Source of the DNA: Flocculibacter collagenilyticus
GTDB taxonomy: Bacteria > Pseudomonadota > Gammaproteobacteria > Enterobacterales > Alteromonadaceae
Assembly: GCF_016469335.1 (NCBI RefSeq)
Contig: NZ_CP059888.1
Coordinates: 1,674,001-1,738,000 of the forward strand
DNA length: 64,000 nucleotides
Direction: 5' to 3'
Below the pieces are notes generated by a model. That model did no database searches and was not told the DNA's origin. It saw only the letters and a program-made list of their open reading frames with translations. The position numbers were made by a program, and so were the translations under genes. Within the stretch, counting starts at the first letter, position 1; each line of letters begins with the position of its first letter. Of this stretch, positions 49,501 to 58,351 are shown one piece after another.

Positions 49501-51633
49501 ATGATAGTTGATCAGTATGAAGATGATATTCTCGCCGAGCCATTCAAATATTTGGGTAAAGTAGTTGTCAGTAACCAACTGATGATTCGTGTGTTAGCGC
49601 CGGATGCCACTAAGGTGGTAATAAAGGAGCTGGCTACCAATCAGGTATTAGGTGAAATGCGACAAGTGTCAACATTTGGCTTATATGAATTGATATTGAA
49701 GCCTGAACAACACGACACGCATTATCTACTTGAAGCGACCACTGAAGAAGATACCAAGCAAATTGTTGATGCCTATCAATTTCAGCAGGAAGCCATTGAA
49801 GCAGAGCATTGCCTTACTTTAAATCCTACTAATCTTTACCATCAAGTAGGCGCTCAACTTATTGAGCTCAAGTTACAAAATTACACAGTGGTGGGTACTC
49901 GATTTGCGGTGTATGCCCCCAATGCGTCTTCTGTTTCAGTTATTGGAAGTTTTAATAATTGGGATGAACGTTTAAACCCCATGCACAGAACAGAGTGTGG
50001 GCATTGGGTTTTGTTTATTCCAAAAGTGTCTGCGGGTGAAAGCTATCGCTTCAAACTGAAAGACGGCTTAAAAAATGAGTTGCCGCCAAAGCTCGATCCA
50101 ATCGGGTTTGATGTGATGCTGATACCCGCGACTAACATTGAAAAAAATGCGGAACAGTCAGATAAACAAATGGTGTCAGTGGTGGTCGATCATCAAAACT
50201 ATCAATGGCTAGATCACGCTTGGATTGCTAATAAACAAACAGAAAGCGATTTACTCGAAAAACCAACCTCAGTTTTTGAATTAGATTTAGTTTCGTGCCG
50301 TTCATCGCATATAAATACTAATAAAAGCCAAAATATTATCGAAGCATATAAGGCACTTATACCTAAAATAAAATCGTTGGGGTTTAGTCATGTTCAATTA
50401 CCCGTTCATGAATTATTCAATGTAGATAACTTTTCCTCCAGCCAGCGCGTTGGTAGTCAAATATATAATCCATTTTCGCCAAACATTGAGTACGGAACTC
50501 CAGAAGATTTAAAAGCATTTATCGATCAATGTCACCAAAATGATATTGGGGTTATTGCTGTGTGCGACTTTTCAACTATTGATACGCATCCGCAGGGGCT
50601 TATACGCTTTGATGGAACACATTTATATGAATGTGAACAAAGCAATCATTCCAGTGAAATTAGTCCATTTGAATACGAAATAAATATACAACATTCATAC
50701 GTTCAGCAAATGGCCATTGCTAATGCGTTGTTTTGGATTGAGCACTATCATGTTGACGGCATTAAACTTCAAAATATGGCGGGCTTATTAAGCACTATTT
50801 CAAGTAAGAATATTCAATGTGCGAATGTACTTAAAACATTAAGTGACTTAGTTCATGAAAAATACTCAAGCGCGTTCATTCTCTGTGACGACTTTACCCA
50901 TAATGTAAATAGTAACCAAACAATTACAGCGCCAGTATTAGGTTTTGATTGCGTTTATTATAATAAATGGACAGATATAACCTTGCGCTATGTGGCACTA
51001 GACTCGCGCTATCGCAAGTATCAACATACAGATATTACTGAAACGATGATACTTGGCTTTGATGAAAGATTTTTTATTAGCTTAGCCAGCGACAACGATT
51101 TATTGCAATTTTTGCCTGGCACAATTAAGCAGCGTCAAGCTAACTACCGTTGCTTAGTTGGCTTCATGTTCGCCCATTCAGGAAAGAAGCATTTGAAGTT
51201 TTTTTACGACAGGATGGTTAATACACCAAATGAGTATTTAATGTATAAAGACTTGAACAGGCTATATAGAACATTACCTGAATTATACGAATTAGACGGG
51301 AATAGTTATGGCTTTACATGGTTAGAGCATCATGACGCAGAGAACAGTATTGTTGCTTTTATACGCAAAGATAAAAGCGGAAATGAGTGTTATGTCGTGT
51401 CAAATTTTTCAACCACTTGTTACTCCAGTTATCGGTTAGGTGTTAATGCTAAAGGTAAGTATAAGATAATTTTCAACTCAGACGATGCTACTTATGGCGG
51501 TGTTTCGACTATTAAAAGCCAAGTGCGTACAGGTAGCATTATTGCGAGTAATAAAGCTTGTCAGGGACGGGAATATTCAATAGAAATTGAATTACCCGCA
51601 CTTACCACCATATTTTTAAAAATAGAAATATAG
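49501..51633 (+). CDS. Degenerate glycogen branching enzyme (GH13/GlgB) homologue, probable pseudoenzyme
   Basis: 710 residues, near GlgB length. Two N-terminal beta modules are visible; the second is a CBM48 (GTRFAVYAPNASSVSVIGSFNNWDERLNPM). The GH13 barrel is traceable: SHVQLPVHELF, IYNPFSPNIEYGTPEDLKAF, then THPQGLIRFDGTHLYE (GlgB: GLARFDGTALYE). The catalytic residues are changed: region II reads VDGIKLQNMAGLL where GlgB has DGLRVDAVASML (nucleophile Asp to Gln, Arg to Lys), region III reads LCDDFT instead of AEEST, region IV reads SLASDND instead of LPLSHDE. A beta-sandwich domain follows. It most likely binds glucans without cleaving them, or serves as regulator (inference). Confidence 0.78.
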   Translation: MIVDQYEDDILAEPFKYLGKVVVSNQLMIRVLAPDATKVVIKELATNQVLGEMRQVSTFGLYELILKPEQHDTHYLLEATTEEDTKQIVDAYQFQQEAIEAEHCLTLNPTNLYHQVGAQLIELKLQNYTVVGTRFAVYAPNASSVSVIGSFNNWDERLNPMHRTECGHWVLFIPKVSAGESYRFKLKDGLKNELPPKLDPIGFDVMLIPATNIEKNAEQSDKQMVSVVVDHQNYQWLDHAWIANKQTESDLLEKPTSVFELDLVSCRSSHINTNKSQNIIEAYKALIPKIKSLGFSHVQLPVHELFNVDNFSSSQRVGSQIYNPFSPNIEYGTPEDLKAFIDQCHQNDIGVIAVCDFSTIDTHPQGLIRFDGTHLYECEQSNHSSEISPFEYEINIQHSYVQQMAIANALFWIEHYHVDGIKLQNMAGLLSTISSKNIQCANVLKTLSDLVHEKYSSAFILCDDFTHNVNSNQTITAPVLGFDCVYYNKWTDITLRYVALDSRYRKYQHTDITETMILGFDERFFISLASDNDLLQFLPGTIKQRQANYRCLVGFMFAHSGKKHLKFFYDRMVNTPNEYLMYKDLNRLYRTLPELYELDGNSYGFTWLEHHDAENSIVAFIRKDKSGNECYVVSNFSTTCYSSYRLGVNAKGKYKIIFNSDDATYGGVSTIKSQVRTGSIIASNKACQGREYSIEIELPALTTIFLKIEI

Positions 51634-51701
51634 CGCGACAGTAACCATTCTTGTATAATCGCGCCCACAATTAGGGTGGTAGTTGTTCGAGGAATTAATC
51701 G

Positions 51702-53255
51702 ATGGGGCAAAACACACAACTGTGTGATATTGGATTTATTGGACTGGGAGTGATGGGTAAAAACCTCACAATGAACTTGGTCGATAATGGTTATAAAGTC
51801 GCAGTATTTGATTTGGATTACCATAAAATTGAGGCTGTTGTTGCTCAAGACCAATACGAAATAGAGACGTATGGTAATGATCCCGATAAATCAACTTCCT
51901 CTCCTCGCGTTATCCCCTGTAGCTCCTACACTGAACTTCTTTCTAAACTATCTTCTCCTCATCTTATTATTCTTTCTGTTCCTGCTGGTGAACCCGTTGA
52001 CGATGTTTGCGCCAAATTGATTGACGCAGGTATTAAAGCTGACGATATAGTAGTTGATACAGGTAATAGCTTGTGGACTGATACAGTGGCGCGTGAAAAG
52101 CGTTTTGAAAGTAAGTTTTTATTCTTTAGTACTGCCGTATCGGGCGGCGAGATAGGCGCGCGGTTTGGTCCTTCATTGATGCCTAGTGGAGATCCTTACG
52201 CGTGGACGCGCATAAAACCGGTATGGCAAGCCATTGCAGCAAAAGTTGATCCAAAAACAGGTAAGCCGATTGAACGATTTGAACCGGGAAATCCTGTTAA
52301 AGAAGGCGAGTCATGTGCTAGCTATATTGGGCCAAACGGAGCAGGGCATTATGTCAAAATGGTCCATAATGGCATTGAATATGCCGATATGCAGTTGATT
52401 TGTGAAGCCTATCACGTAATGCGAACCGCGCTACATATGACACCTGCCGAAATAGCAAAAATTTTTAGGCAGTGGAACCAAGGTGTATTAGATAGCTATT
52501 TAATTGCAATTAGTGCGGAAGTGTTAGAACACGTTGATAGTGAATCACAATTACCCCTAGTTGATATTATTTTGGACAAAGCTGGTCAAAAAGGCACCGG
52601 GCTTTGGACTGCAATGAGTAGCTTAGAATTAGGCAGCCCTGCGCCAACGATTAGCCAAGCTGTATTTGCTAGAGCGCTGTCTGGTTTAAAAGCGGAAAGA
52701 GTGCATGCAGCAAAAATACTACCCGGCCCAGTTATTCATGAATTAAGTAGTAAAGAAAAGCAGGATGTGATCCAGTCTATTCACGATGCATTATATTGCT
52801 CTAAAATTTGTGCTTATGCACAAGGCTTTCAATTAATGAACACGGCGGCCGCAGAATACGGTTGGGAGTTGGATTTTGCTGAGATAGCGAAGATTTGGCG
52901 GGCAGGGTGCATTATTCGTGCAGTATTTTTACAGTCTATTACTGAGGCATACCAGCGTGACGAGCAACTTGCCAATTTATTAGTTGATCCGTTTTTTGCA
53001 GAGCAAATTAAAACGTATCAAGGTAATTGGCGTAAAGCAATTTCGTTTGCAACACTAAACGGCATACCTTGCGGTGCATTTAGCTCAGCGCTGGCTTATT
53101 ACGATAGTTATCGTCTTGACGTTTTACCTGCAAATTTATTACAAGGGCAACGTGACTTTTTTGGTGCACACGCTTTTGAACGTGTGGGTAAGCCGTCTGG
53201 AAAACGTTTTCATGTGGCATGGAACGAGCCAAATCGACCGGTTGAAAAACTATAG
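51702..53255 (+). CDS. gnd: 6-phosphogluconate dehydrogenase, decarboxylating
   Basis: 517 residues. NADP-binding GFIGLGVMGKNLTMNLVDNG, the signature VSGGEIGARFGPSLMPSG, substrate Lys in GHYVKMVHNGIEYADMQLI, and the C-terminal FGAHAFERVG segment. It converts 6-phosphogluconate to ribulose-5-phosphate in the oxidative pentose phosphate pathway. TATAAT at 51654-51659 is a probable -10 element just upstream. Codons for residues about 63-100 form an unusually pyrimidine-rich stretch (51890-51990). Confidence 0.94.
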   Translation: MGQNTQLCDIGFIGLGVMGKNLTMNLVDNGYKVAVFDLDYHKIEAVVAQDQYEIETYGNDPDKSTSSPRVIPCSSYTELLSKLSSPHLIILSVPAGEPVDDVCAKLIDAGIKADDIVVDTGNSLWTDTVAREKRFESKFLFFSTAVSGGEIGARFGPSLMPSGDPYAWTRIKPVWQAIAAKVDPKTGKPIERFEPGNPVKEGESCASYIGPNGAGHYVKMVHNGIEYADMQLICEAYHVMRTALHMTPAEIAKIFRQWNQGVLDSYLIAISAEVLEHVDSESQLPLVDIILDKAGQKGTGLWTAMSSLELGSPAPTISQAVFARALSGLKAERVHAAKILPGPVIHELSSKEKQDVIQSIHDALYCSKICAYAQGFQLMNTAAAEYGWELDFAEIAKIWRAGCIIRAVFLQSITEAYQRDEQLANLLVDPFFAEQIKTYQGNWRKAISFATLNGIPCGAFSSALAYYDSYRLDVLPANLLQGQRDFFGAHAFERVGKPSGKRFHVAWNEPNRPVEKL

Positions 53256-53280
53256 AGAAAAGCTCTCAGAAAAAGGCAAT

Positions 53281-53664
53281 ATGATGAAGAATGACGCTGA
53301 ATGGAAAGAAGCACTAACAGAAGAGCAGTACTATATTTGTCGTAAAAAAGGTACTGAACCACCGTTTAGTGGCAAGTTGTTGTATTGCGATAAGTCGGGA
53401 GAATATACCTGTGTTTGCTGTGGTGAACCTTTATTCCAATCAGATGATAAATTTGATTCAGGTTGCGGCTGGCCAAGTTTTTCGGCAGCAATTAATGAAA
53501 GCTGTATTGAATACACACAAGATAACAGTCATGGTATGTCGCGCATTGAGATAACCTGTAAAAAATGTGGCTCGCATTTAGGACATGTGTTTGATGATGG
53601 GCCAACTGAGAGCAAACAACGCTATTGCGTTAATTCGATCTCGTTGGCGTTTAACGGCGAATAA
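53281..53664 (+). CDS. msrB: MsrB, peptide-methionine (R)-S-oxide reductase
   Basis: 127 residues from ATG 53281 (a second ATG follows at 53284); a longer open frame reaches back into gnd but is not coding. It reduces methionine-R-sulfoxide in proteins. Motifs: GTEPPFSGKLLY, zinc cysteines in VCCGEPLF and CKKCGSHLGHVF, DSGCGWPSF and the catalytic Cys in RYCVNSISL. It lies 25 bases after gnd on the same strand and is probably co-transcribed. Confidence 0.95.
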   Translation: MMKNDAEWKEALTEEQYYICRKKGTEPPFSGKLLYCDKSGEYTCVCCGEPLFQSDDKFDSGCGWPSFSAAINESCIEYTQDNSHGMSRIEITCKKCGSHLGHVFDDGPTESKQRYCVNSISLAFNGE

Positions 53665-53686
53665 AAGTTCGCTGTTGATGAGCTAA

Positions 53687-54517
53687 TCAAGGTTTCGAGT
53701 AGGGTGACTCAAAAGAATAGCTGCGGATTTCTTCTAATGTTTTTTCTATTAATTTGTCTAAACCTTCAAGGTTAGCTTTTTGTTCAATCAATATGAAACG
53801 TAGTTCTTCAATTTCTACGTTAGTGTCTCCAAACACTTTAGATATTTGCGCCCACACGTAAGCTTTTTTATAGTCCCTTTTCTTTAAGTAAACGGTTGTG
53901 AGCGCATGAAAAATTTCCGGCTCAATTTCATCTTCAGGCTCGTAAAGCGCTAATGCGTTGTAAAGTAACCTTAAGGTTTTATTGAGATCTCTTTTCACCC
54001 AATAAGTAGCTAATGCGAACTGTAATTCGGGTGTGTTTAGTTGACCTTGTTCCTCTAGGGCAAGAAACTTTTCAAGTGCTTCTTCGTCACCGTTGCGTGA
54101 CCAGTGGTAATATAGTAATTCTGGTAGTTCTGATGTTTGGGTATCTCTAGAAACGCGCTTTATTTCTCTTAGGCTTGTTAAATGCCCTTCAACACGTGAA
54201 GTCGTTTTTTCTTTCAGCTTTTTATGTTCTATTTTCGAAGCTAGATTAATACACTGAGAATAATCTTCTAAAGCGATTAGTAAATTGTATTTGTTCTTAT
54301 CTGTGGGGAGTTTACGTTCTGCATGACGATATAAGATGACTTCCCTGCGTTCAGCATTACAATGGCCGTCTTTATTTAGGTCGTCACAAATTTCAGGTTT
54401 ATCTTTACATGCTTGACGCACGGTCATTTCTGCATCGCCGCAACCAGTGAGTGCTATCGCTAATAAAAACGTAAATAAATACGGTATATACAATTTAAGT
54501 ATGATTTTGTTCAACAT
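53687..54517 (-). CDS. DUF2989 family lipoprotein
   Basis: 276 residues from ATG 54517 (TTG 54529 possible). A lipoprotein signal ends in IALTGC with the acylated Cys about residue 25. The mature part begins with a Cys-rich segment (RQACKDKPEICDDLNKDGHC) followed by TPR-like helical hairpins (LPELLYYHWSRNGDEEALEKF, ALATYWVKRDLNKTL and HALTTVYLKKRDYKKAYVWA). This is the pattern of DUF2989 proteins of Shewanella and Colwellia relatives. Function unknown; probably outer-membrane-anchored. Confidence 0.85.
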   Translation of the reverse strand: MLNKIILKLYIPYLFTFLLAIALTGCGDAEMTVRQACKDKPEICDDLNKDGHCNAERREVILYRHAERKLPTDKNKYNLLIALEDYSQCINLASKIEHKKLKEKTTSRVEGHLTSLREIKRVSRDTQTSELPELLYYHWSRNGDEEALEKFLALEEQGQLNTPELQFALATYWVKRDLNKTLRLLYNALALYEPEDEIEPEIFHALTTVYLKKRDYKKAYVWAQISKVFGDTNVEIEELRFILIEQKANLEGLDKLIEKTLEEIRSYSFESPYSKP

Positions 54518-54772
54518 TAAGTTACTCAACTTTACTACATAGGCGTCAATAGGTTACCTCAAACTCACAAAAAAATCTTGTTGTAGGTGGTGGAGAAATA
54601 ATACAGATTAAATTACAATATGCCCCGCACTAAGCCAACACGCCTAATTTTCTAATACGTTAGAACGATTATTTTATAAGACTTTAGACGATAAAACGGC
54701 GGGTAGGCTAATTATTAGTGAACAAATTTATTCCTACAGAAATTAACCACGTGATTTTATAAGGCGATAGTA

Positions 54773-56218
54773 ATGACCGTATCTCACGAAGAGCAATACC
54801 AAAAAAGCTGGCAAGAACGTCAAGATTATGCAGAAAAAATGCAACCAATTATTGGCCAGTTATACCGTAACAAAGGGATTGAAGTTACAGTTTATGGACG
54901 CCCTTTGGTAAACGCAACGACCATCGACATTATTAAAGCGCATAAAACAGTAAACAAGTTTGAAGCGAACAAGCTACGTTTACGTGAAAGCTTTCCATTT
55001 ATTGCTGCACTAGAAAATATGGATCTTGCACCTGCAAGAATTGATATTGGTAAAATTGCTTATAATTATCACTACAATGATGCTGGAAACGGCATGGAGC
55101 CAGCACAGTATTTAGCTCAAGAATTAGCTGACATCACTGACGTTGATGACAAAGTAGAACCGCAAGATGTTGTGCTTTATGGCTTTGGTCGTATTGGTCG
55201 TTTGTTAGCACGCTTAATGATTGAACGCTCAGGCCCTAACGCTAAGCTACGTTTACGTGCCATTGTTGTTCGCGGTGGCCGTGAAGGTGACCTTGAGAAA
55301 AGAGCAAGCTTATTGCGCCGTGACTCAATTCATGGCCCATTCAACGGCAGCATTTCTGTAGATAATGAGCGCAATGCAATTAAAGCGAATGGCGCTTACA
55401 TCCAAGTTATTTACGCAAACTCACCTGATGAAATCGATTACACTAAATACGGTATTAACAATGCACTTATTGTTGATAACACAGGTATTTGGAGTGACGA
55501 AGAGGGACTAGGGCAACACCTTAAGTCCAAAGGCACGAGTAAGGTTTTATTAACTGCGCCGGGTAAAGGCGACATAAAGAACATCGTATATGGTGTTAAT
55601 ACTGACGATATTACTAGCGATGACCGCATTTTATCAGCTGCAAGCTGTACAACAAATGCGATTACGCCAGTATTAAAGGCGGTAAACGATGAGTTTGGCA
55701 TTAAGAATGGTCACGTTGAAACGGTTCACTCTTATACTAATGACCAAAACTTAATTGATAACTACCATAAAGCAGATCGCCGTGGTCGTTCAGCACCACT
55801 AAACATGGTAATTACTTCAACTGGTGCTGCTAAAGCAGTTGCTAAAGCCCTGCCAGAGCTAAAAGGTAAGTTAACGGGTAACGCGATACGTGTTCCTACA
55901 CCTAATGTTTCAATGGCAATCATGAACCTTAACTTAGACAAAGAAACGTCTACAGAAGCATTAAACGACTACCTACTAAAAGTAGCATTGTACTCTGAGT
56001 TGCAAGATCAAATCGATTTTACTCAGTCTACGGAAATTGTATCAACTGACTTAGTGGGTTCGCGTTATGCAGGTGTTGTTGATTCGCAAGCAACAATTGT
56101 AGATGGCGATAGAGCAGTACTTTACGTATGGTACGACAATGAATTTGGCTATAGCTGCCAAGTAATTCGTGTGATGCAAGAAATGGCAGGTCATAAACAA
56201 CCTACATTGCCTAGATAA
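54773..56218 (+). CDS. Long-form glyceraldehyde-3-phosphate dehydrogenase
   Basis: 481 residues, about 145 longer at the N-terminus than ordinary GAPDH. The extension (about 1-130) is helical. The dehydrogenase part has LYGFGRIGRLLARLMIE, catalytic Cys in SAASCTTNAITPVLKAV, His in VETVHSYTNDQNL, and WYDNEFGYSCQVIRVM. Such 480-residue forms are usual in Vibrio, Shewanella and Colwellia and are thought to serve gluconeogenesis, complementing GapA. A TAAATTACA half-site resembling a HexR box lies upstream at about 54611. A good terminator follows. Confidence 0.92.
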   Translation: MTVSHEEQYQKSWQERQDYAEKMQPIIGQLYRNKGIEVTVYGRPLVNATTIDIIKAHKTVNKFEANKLRLRESFPFIAALENMDLAPARIDIGKIAYNYHYNDAGNGMEPAQYLAQELADITDVDDKVEPQDVVLYGFGRIGRLLARLMIERSGPNAKLRLRAIVVRGGREGDLEKRASLLRRDSIHGPFNGSISVDNERNAIKANGAYIQVIYANSPDEIDYTKYGINNALIVDNTGIWSDEEGLGQHLKSKGTSKVLLTAPGKGDIKNIVYGVNTDDITSDDRILSAASCTTNAITPVLKAVNDEFGIKNGHVETVHSYTNDQNLIDNYHKADRRGRSAPLNMVITSTGAAKAVAKALPELKGKLTGNAIRVPTPNVSMAIMNLNLDKETSTEALNDYLLKVALYSELQDQIDFTQSTEIVSTDLVGSRYAGVVDSQATIVDGDRAVLYVWYDNEFGYSCQVIRVMQEMAGHKQPTLPR

Positions 56219-56240
56219 CAGTACAATCATATTAAGATTA

Positions 56241-56264
56241 AGAGAAGGCTACGCCTTCTCTTTT
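56241..56264 (+). terminator. Rho-independent terminator after the long GAPDH gene
   Basis: AGAGAAGGC, TAC loop, GCCTTCTCT and T run: a 9-bp perfect stem 22 bases after the stop. Confidence 0.88.
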
Positions 56265-56440
56265 GTTTTCAACACTCCCACCACGCATCAAGTAATGTTC
56301 ATCATAAGTCACCCTTAATACTCTTCAGCCGAAGAAGCGATTCTTTAGTTTGATATCATTTAGACAAAATGAATAGGTAACTGAAATTATTTTCACCTGC
56401 CCAAGGTCTATAGGGTAATTAGCAAAAAAGAGGTACATTT

Positions 56441-56929
56441 GTGGTAAGAACAGCGTTGTTCCAACTTGCATTGGTTATGCTTGCGTTTTGGGTAATTAGT
56501 ACAATTAGAGAAACATCTTTGCTTAGCGCTGATGGCGAAGTGCAAAGTCCTGCATTTGAATTAACCACGCTTGAGCGGGAAGTTATTTCACTGAATCAGG
56601 TAACCGGTCACAAAACAATTATCTACTTTTTTGCGCCGTGGTGCGCTGTTTGTAAAGCAAGTATGGGCAACTTAGAACAATTGTCTAACGAGATGAATGT
56701 TAAAGTAATTGCCATTGCTTTGGATTATTCGTCTACCGAAGAGGTTGAACAATTTGTTAGCCAGCTAGGCCTCACAATGCCGATTGCTTTGGGGCATGCG
56801 GGCATTAAGCAAGACTATAAAATCATGGGCTATCCTACCTACTATGTACTAGATAAAAAACATAAAATCATTAGTAAGTCGATGGGGTATAGCACAGAGA
56901 TAGGGATGAAGTTACGTACACTAATTTAG
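56441..56929 (+). CDS. TlpA/ResA-like membrane-anchored thioredoxin
   Basis: 162 residues, GTG start. An N-terminal helix (LFQLALVMLAFWVIS) anchors a periplasmic thioredoxin-like domain. The redox motif is WCAVC within YFFAPWCAVCKASM (about residue 67), with cis-Pro in MGYPTYYVLD. It belongs to the TlpA/redoxin group that reduces disulfides in the periplasm, for example in cytochrome maturation or envelope repair. No cytochrome genes are adjacent, so the substrate is unknown. Confidence 0.88.
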   Translation: MVRTALFQLALVMLAFWVISTIRETSLLSADGEVQSPAFELTTLEREVISLNQVTGHKTIIYFFAPWCAVCKASMGNLEQLSNEMNVKVIAIALDYSSTEEVEQFVSQLGLTMPIALGHAGIKQDYKIMGYPTYYVLDKKHKIISKSMGYSTEIGMKLRTLI

Positions 56930-57182
56930 GTAGATACTGATACAAGCTAGAGCAAAAACTCAATCTTGTTGCAAAAATAAACAAACCATTATTATTTCCG
57001 GCATAGCTACGTATTTTCAACACTTTTTCAGCACTTCGTTGCTTATCAATCTATGGTAATTTGCTGTTACTGTGGTAGGCTACTGGCACTAAAAATTATA
57101 GTCATTCTTAACTGAAAACCATGTTTACTAAACAGTCTTTGATTAGTAAAACTGGTTTATTAACCTACCCGGGAACAGGATA

Positions 57183-58310
57183 ATGAAAATAACAAGTAAT
57201 TTCGATAGTGGAAATATCGAAGTTGTTGCGTTAGCAGAGCCTAATGATATACAACTAAAAATAATAAAAGACAATCAATCTGACTTCTTCCAATGGTTCC
57301 ATTTTAGACTTCAAACTACCGCACAAACTTCTCATAAATTAGCCATCATCAATGCTCACGAGTCAGCTTATGTTAAAGGCTGGGAAGATTATTATGCAGT
57401 TGCATCTTATGATCGCGAAAACTGGTTCCGCGTAGATACTAAGTACGATGGAAAATCGTTAGTGATAGAGCATACACCTGAGTTTGAATCAGTATTTTAT
57501 GCTTATTTTGCTCCTTACAGCTACGAGCGCCATCTCAATCTAATTCATCAATCGCAAATTTCACCATTCTGTCAATTAGAAGACTTAGGCGAAACGCTAG
57601 ATGGCCGTGATATGTCATTACTTATTATCGGTGAACCAGACGAGAATAAGAAAAAAATCTGGATGACTGCGCGTCAACACCCTGGTGAAACAATGGCTGA
57701 ATGGTTTGTTGAAGGCTTTTTATCGCGTATTTTAGATGAAGAAGACGGCACAGCCAGAAAGCTACTTGAAGAAGCCGTGTTTTATGTAGTGCCAAACATG
57801 AACCCAGACGGTTCTGCACGCGGTCACTTACGCACTAATGCCGTTGGTTCTAACTTAAATAGAGAATGGCAAACGCCGTCTTTAGAAAAGTCTCCGGAAG
57901 TTTATCACGTACGTGAAAAAATGTTGGAAATAGGCGTAGACATGTATCTAGATGTACATGGCGACGAAGCCTTACCATACAACTTTGTGGCAGGTTGTGA
58001 AGGTAATCCATCATACGACGAGCGCCATAAAGCACTTGAAGACGCATTTAAGCATGCTTATATGATGGCAACGCCTGAGTTCCAAGATGAATTTGGTTAC
58101 GATAAAGACGAGCCGGGCAAAGCTAACTTAACGGTTGCAGCAAATTGGGTAGGTGAACAATTTAAGTGTTTATCTTACACCATTGAAATGCCATTTAAAG
58201 ACAATGCAGACCTGCCAGATGAACTTTATGGTTGGTCGGATATCCGTTCAATAAAGCTAGGTAAAGATGTGTTACCAGCTATTTTAGCGGTTGTACCAAA
58301 GCTACGATAA
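57183..58310 (+). CDS. M14 family cytosolic carboxypeptidase-like protein
   Basis: 375 residues, no signal peptide. An N-terminal beta domain (about 1-115) precedes the zinc carboxypeptidase domain: ARQHPGETMAEWFVEG (H-x2-E ligands), VPNMNPDGSARGHLRTN with VGSNLNREW (substrate Arg/Asn), DVHGDEALPYNFVAG (third zinc His) and the catalytic Glu in CLSYTIEMPFKDN. This is the cytosolic carboxypeptidase (CCP/AGTPBP-like) architecture of bacteria. The physiological substrate is unknown; removal of C-terminal glutamates is the known activity of eukaryotic relatives. Confidence 0.92.
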   Translation: MKITSNFDSGNIEVVALAEPNDIQLKIIKDNQSDFFQWFHFRLQTTAQTSHKLAIINAHESAYVKGWEDYYAVASYDRENWFRVDTKYDGKSLVIEHTPEFESVFYAYFAPYSYERHLNLIHQSQISPFCQLEDLGETLDGRDMSLLIIGEPDENKKKIWMTARQHPGETMAEWFVEGFLSRILDEEDGTARKLLEEAVFYVVPNMNPDGSARGHLRTNAVGSNLNREWQTPSLEKSPEVYHVREKMLEIGVDMYLDVHGDEALPYNFVAGCEGNPSYDERHKALEDAFKHAYMMATPEFQDEFGYDKDEPGKANLTVAANWVGEQFKCLSYTIEMPFKDNADLPDELYGWSDIRSIKLGKDVLPAILAVVPKLR

Positions 58311-58351
58311 CTGTTGCTCAAATATAATTATAATAAAGGAGGGGCTCAGTT

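Noticed and set aside
53074-53280. Long N-terminal extension of MsrB reaching into gnd
   Set aside because: The extra 69 codons overlap conserved gnd C-terminal sequence in another frame; MsrB proteins start near 53281.
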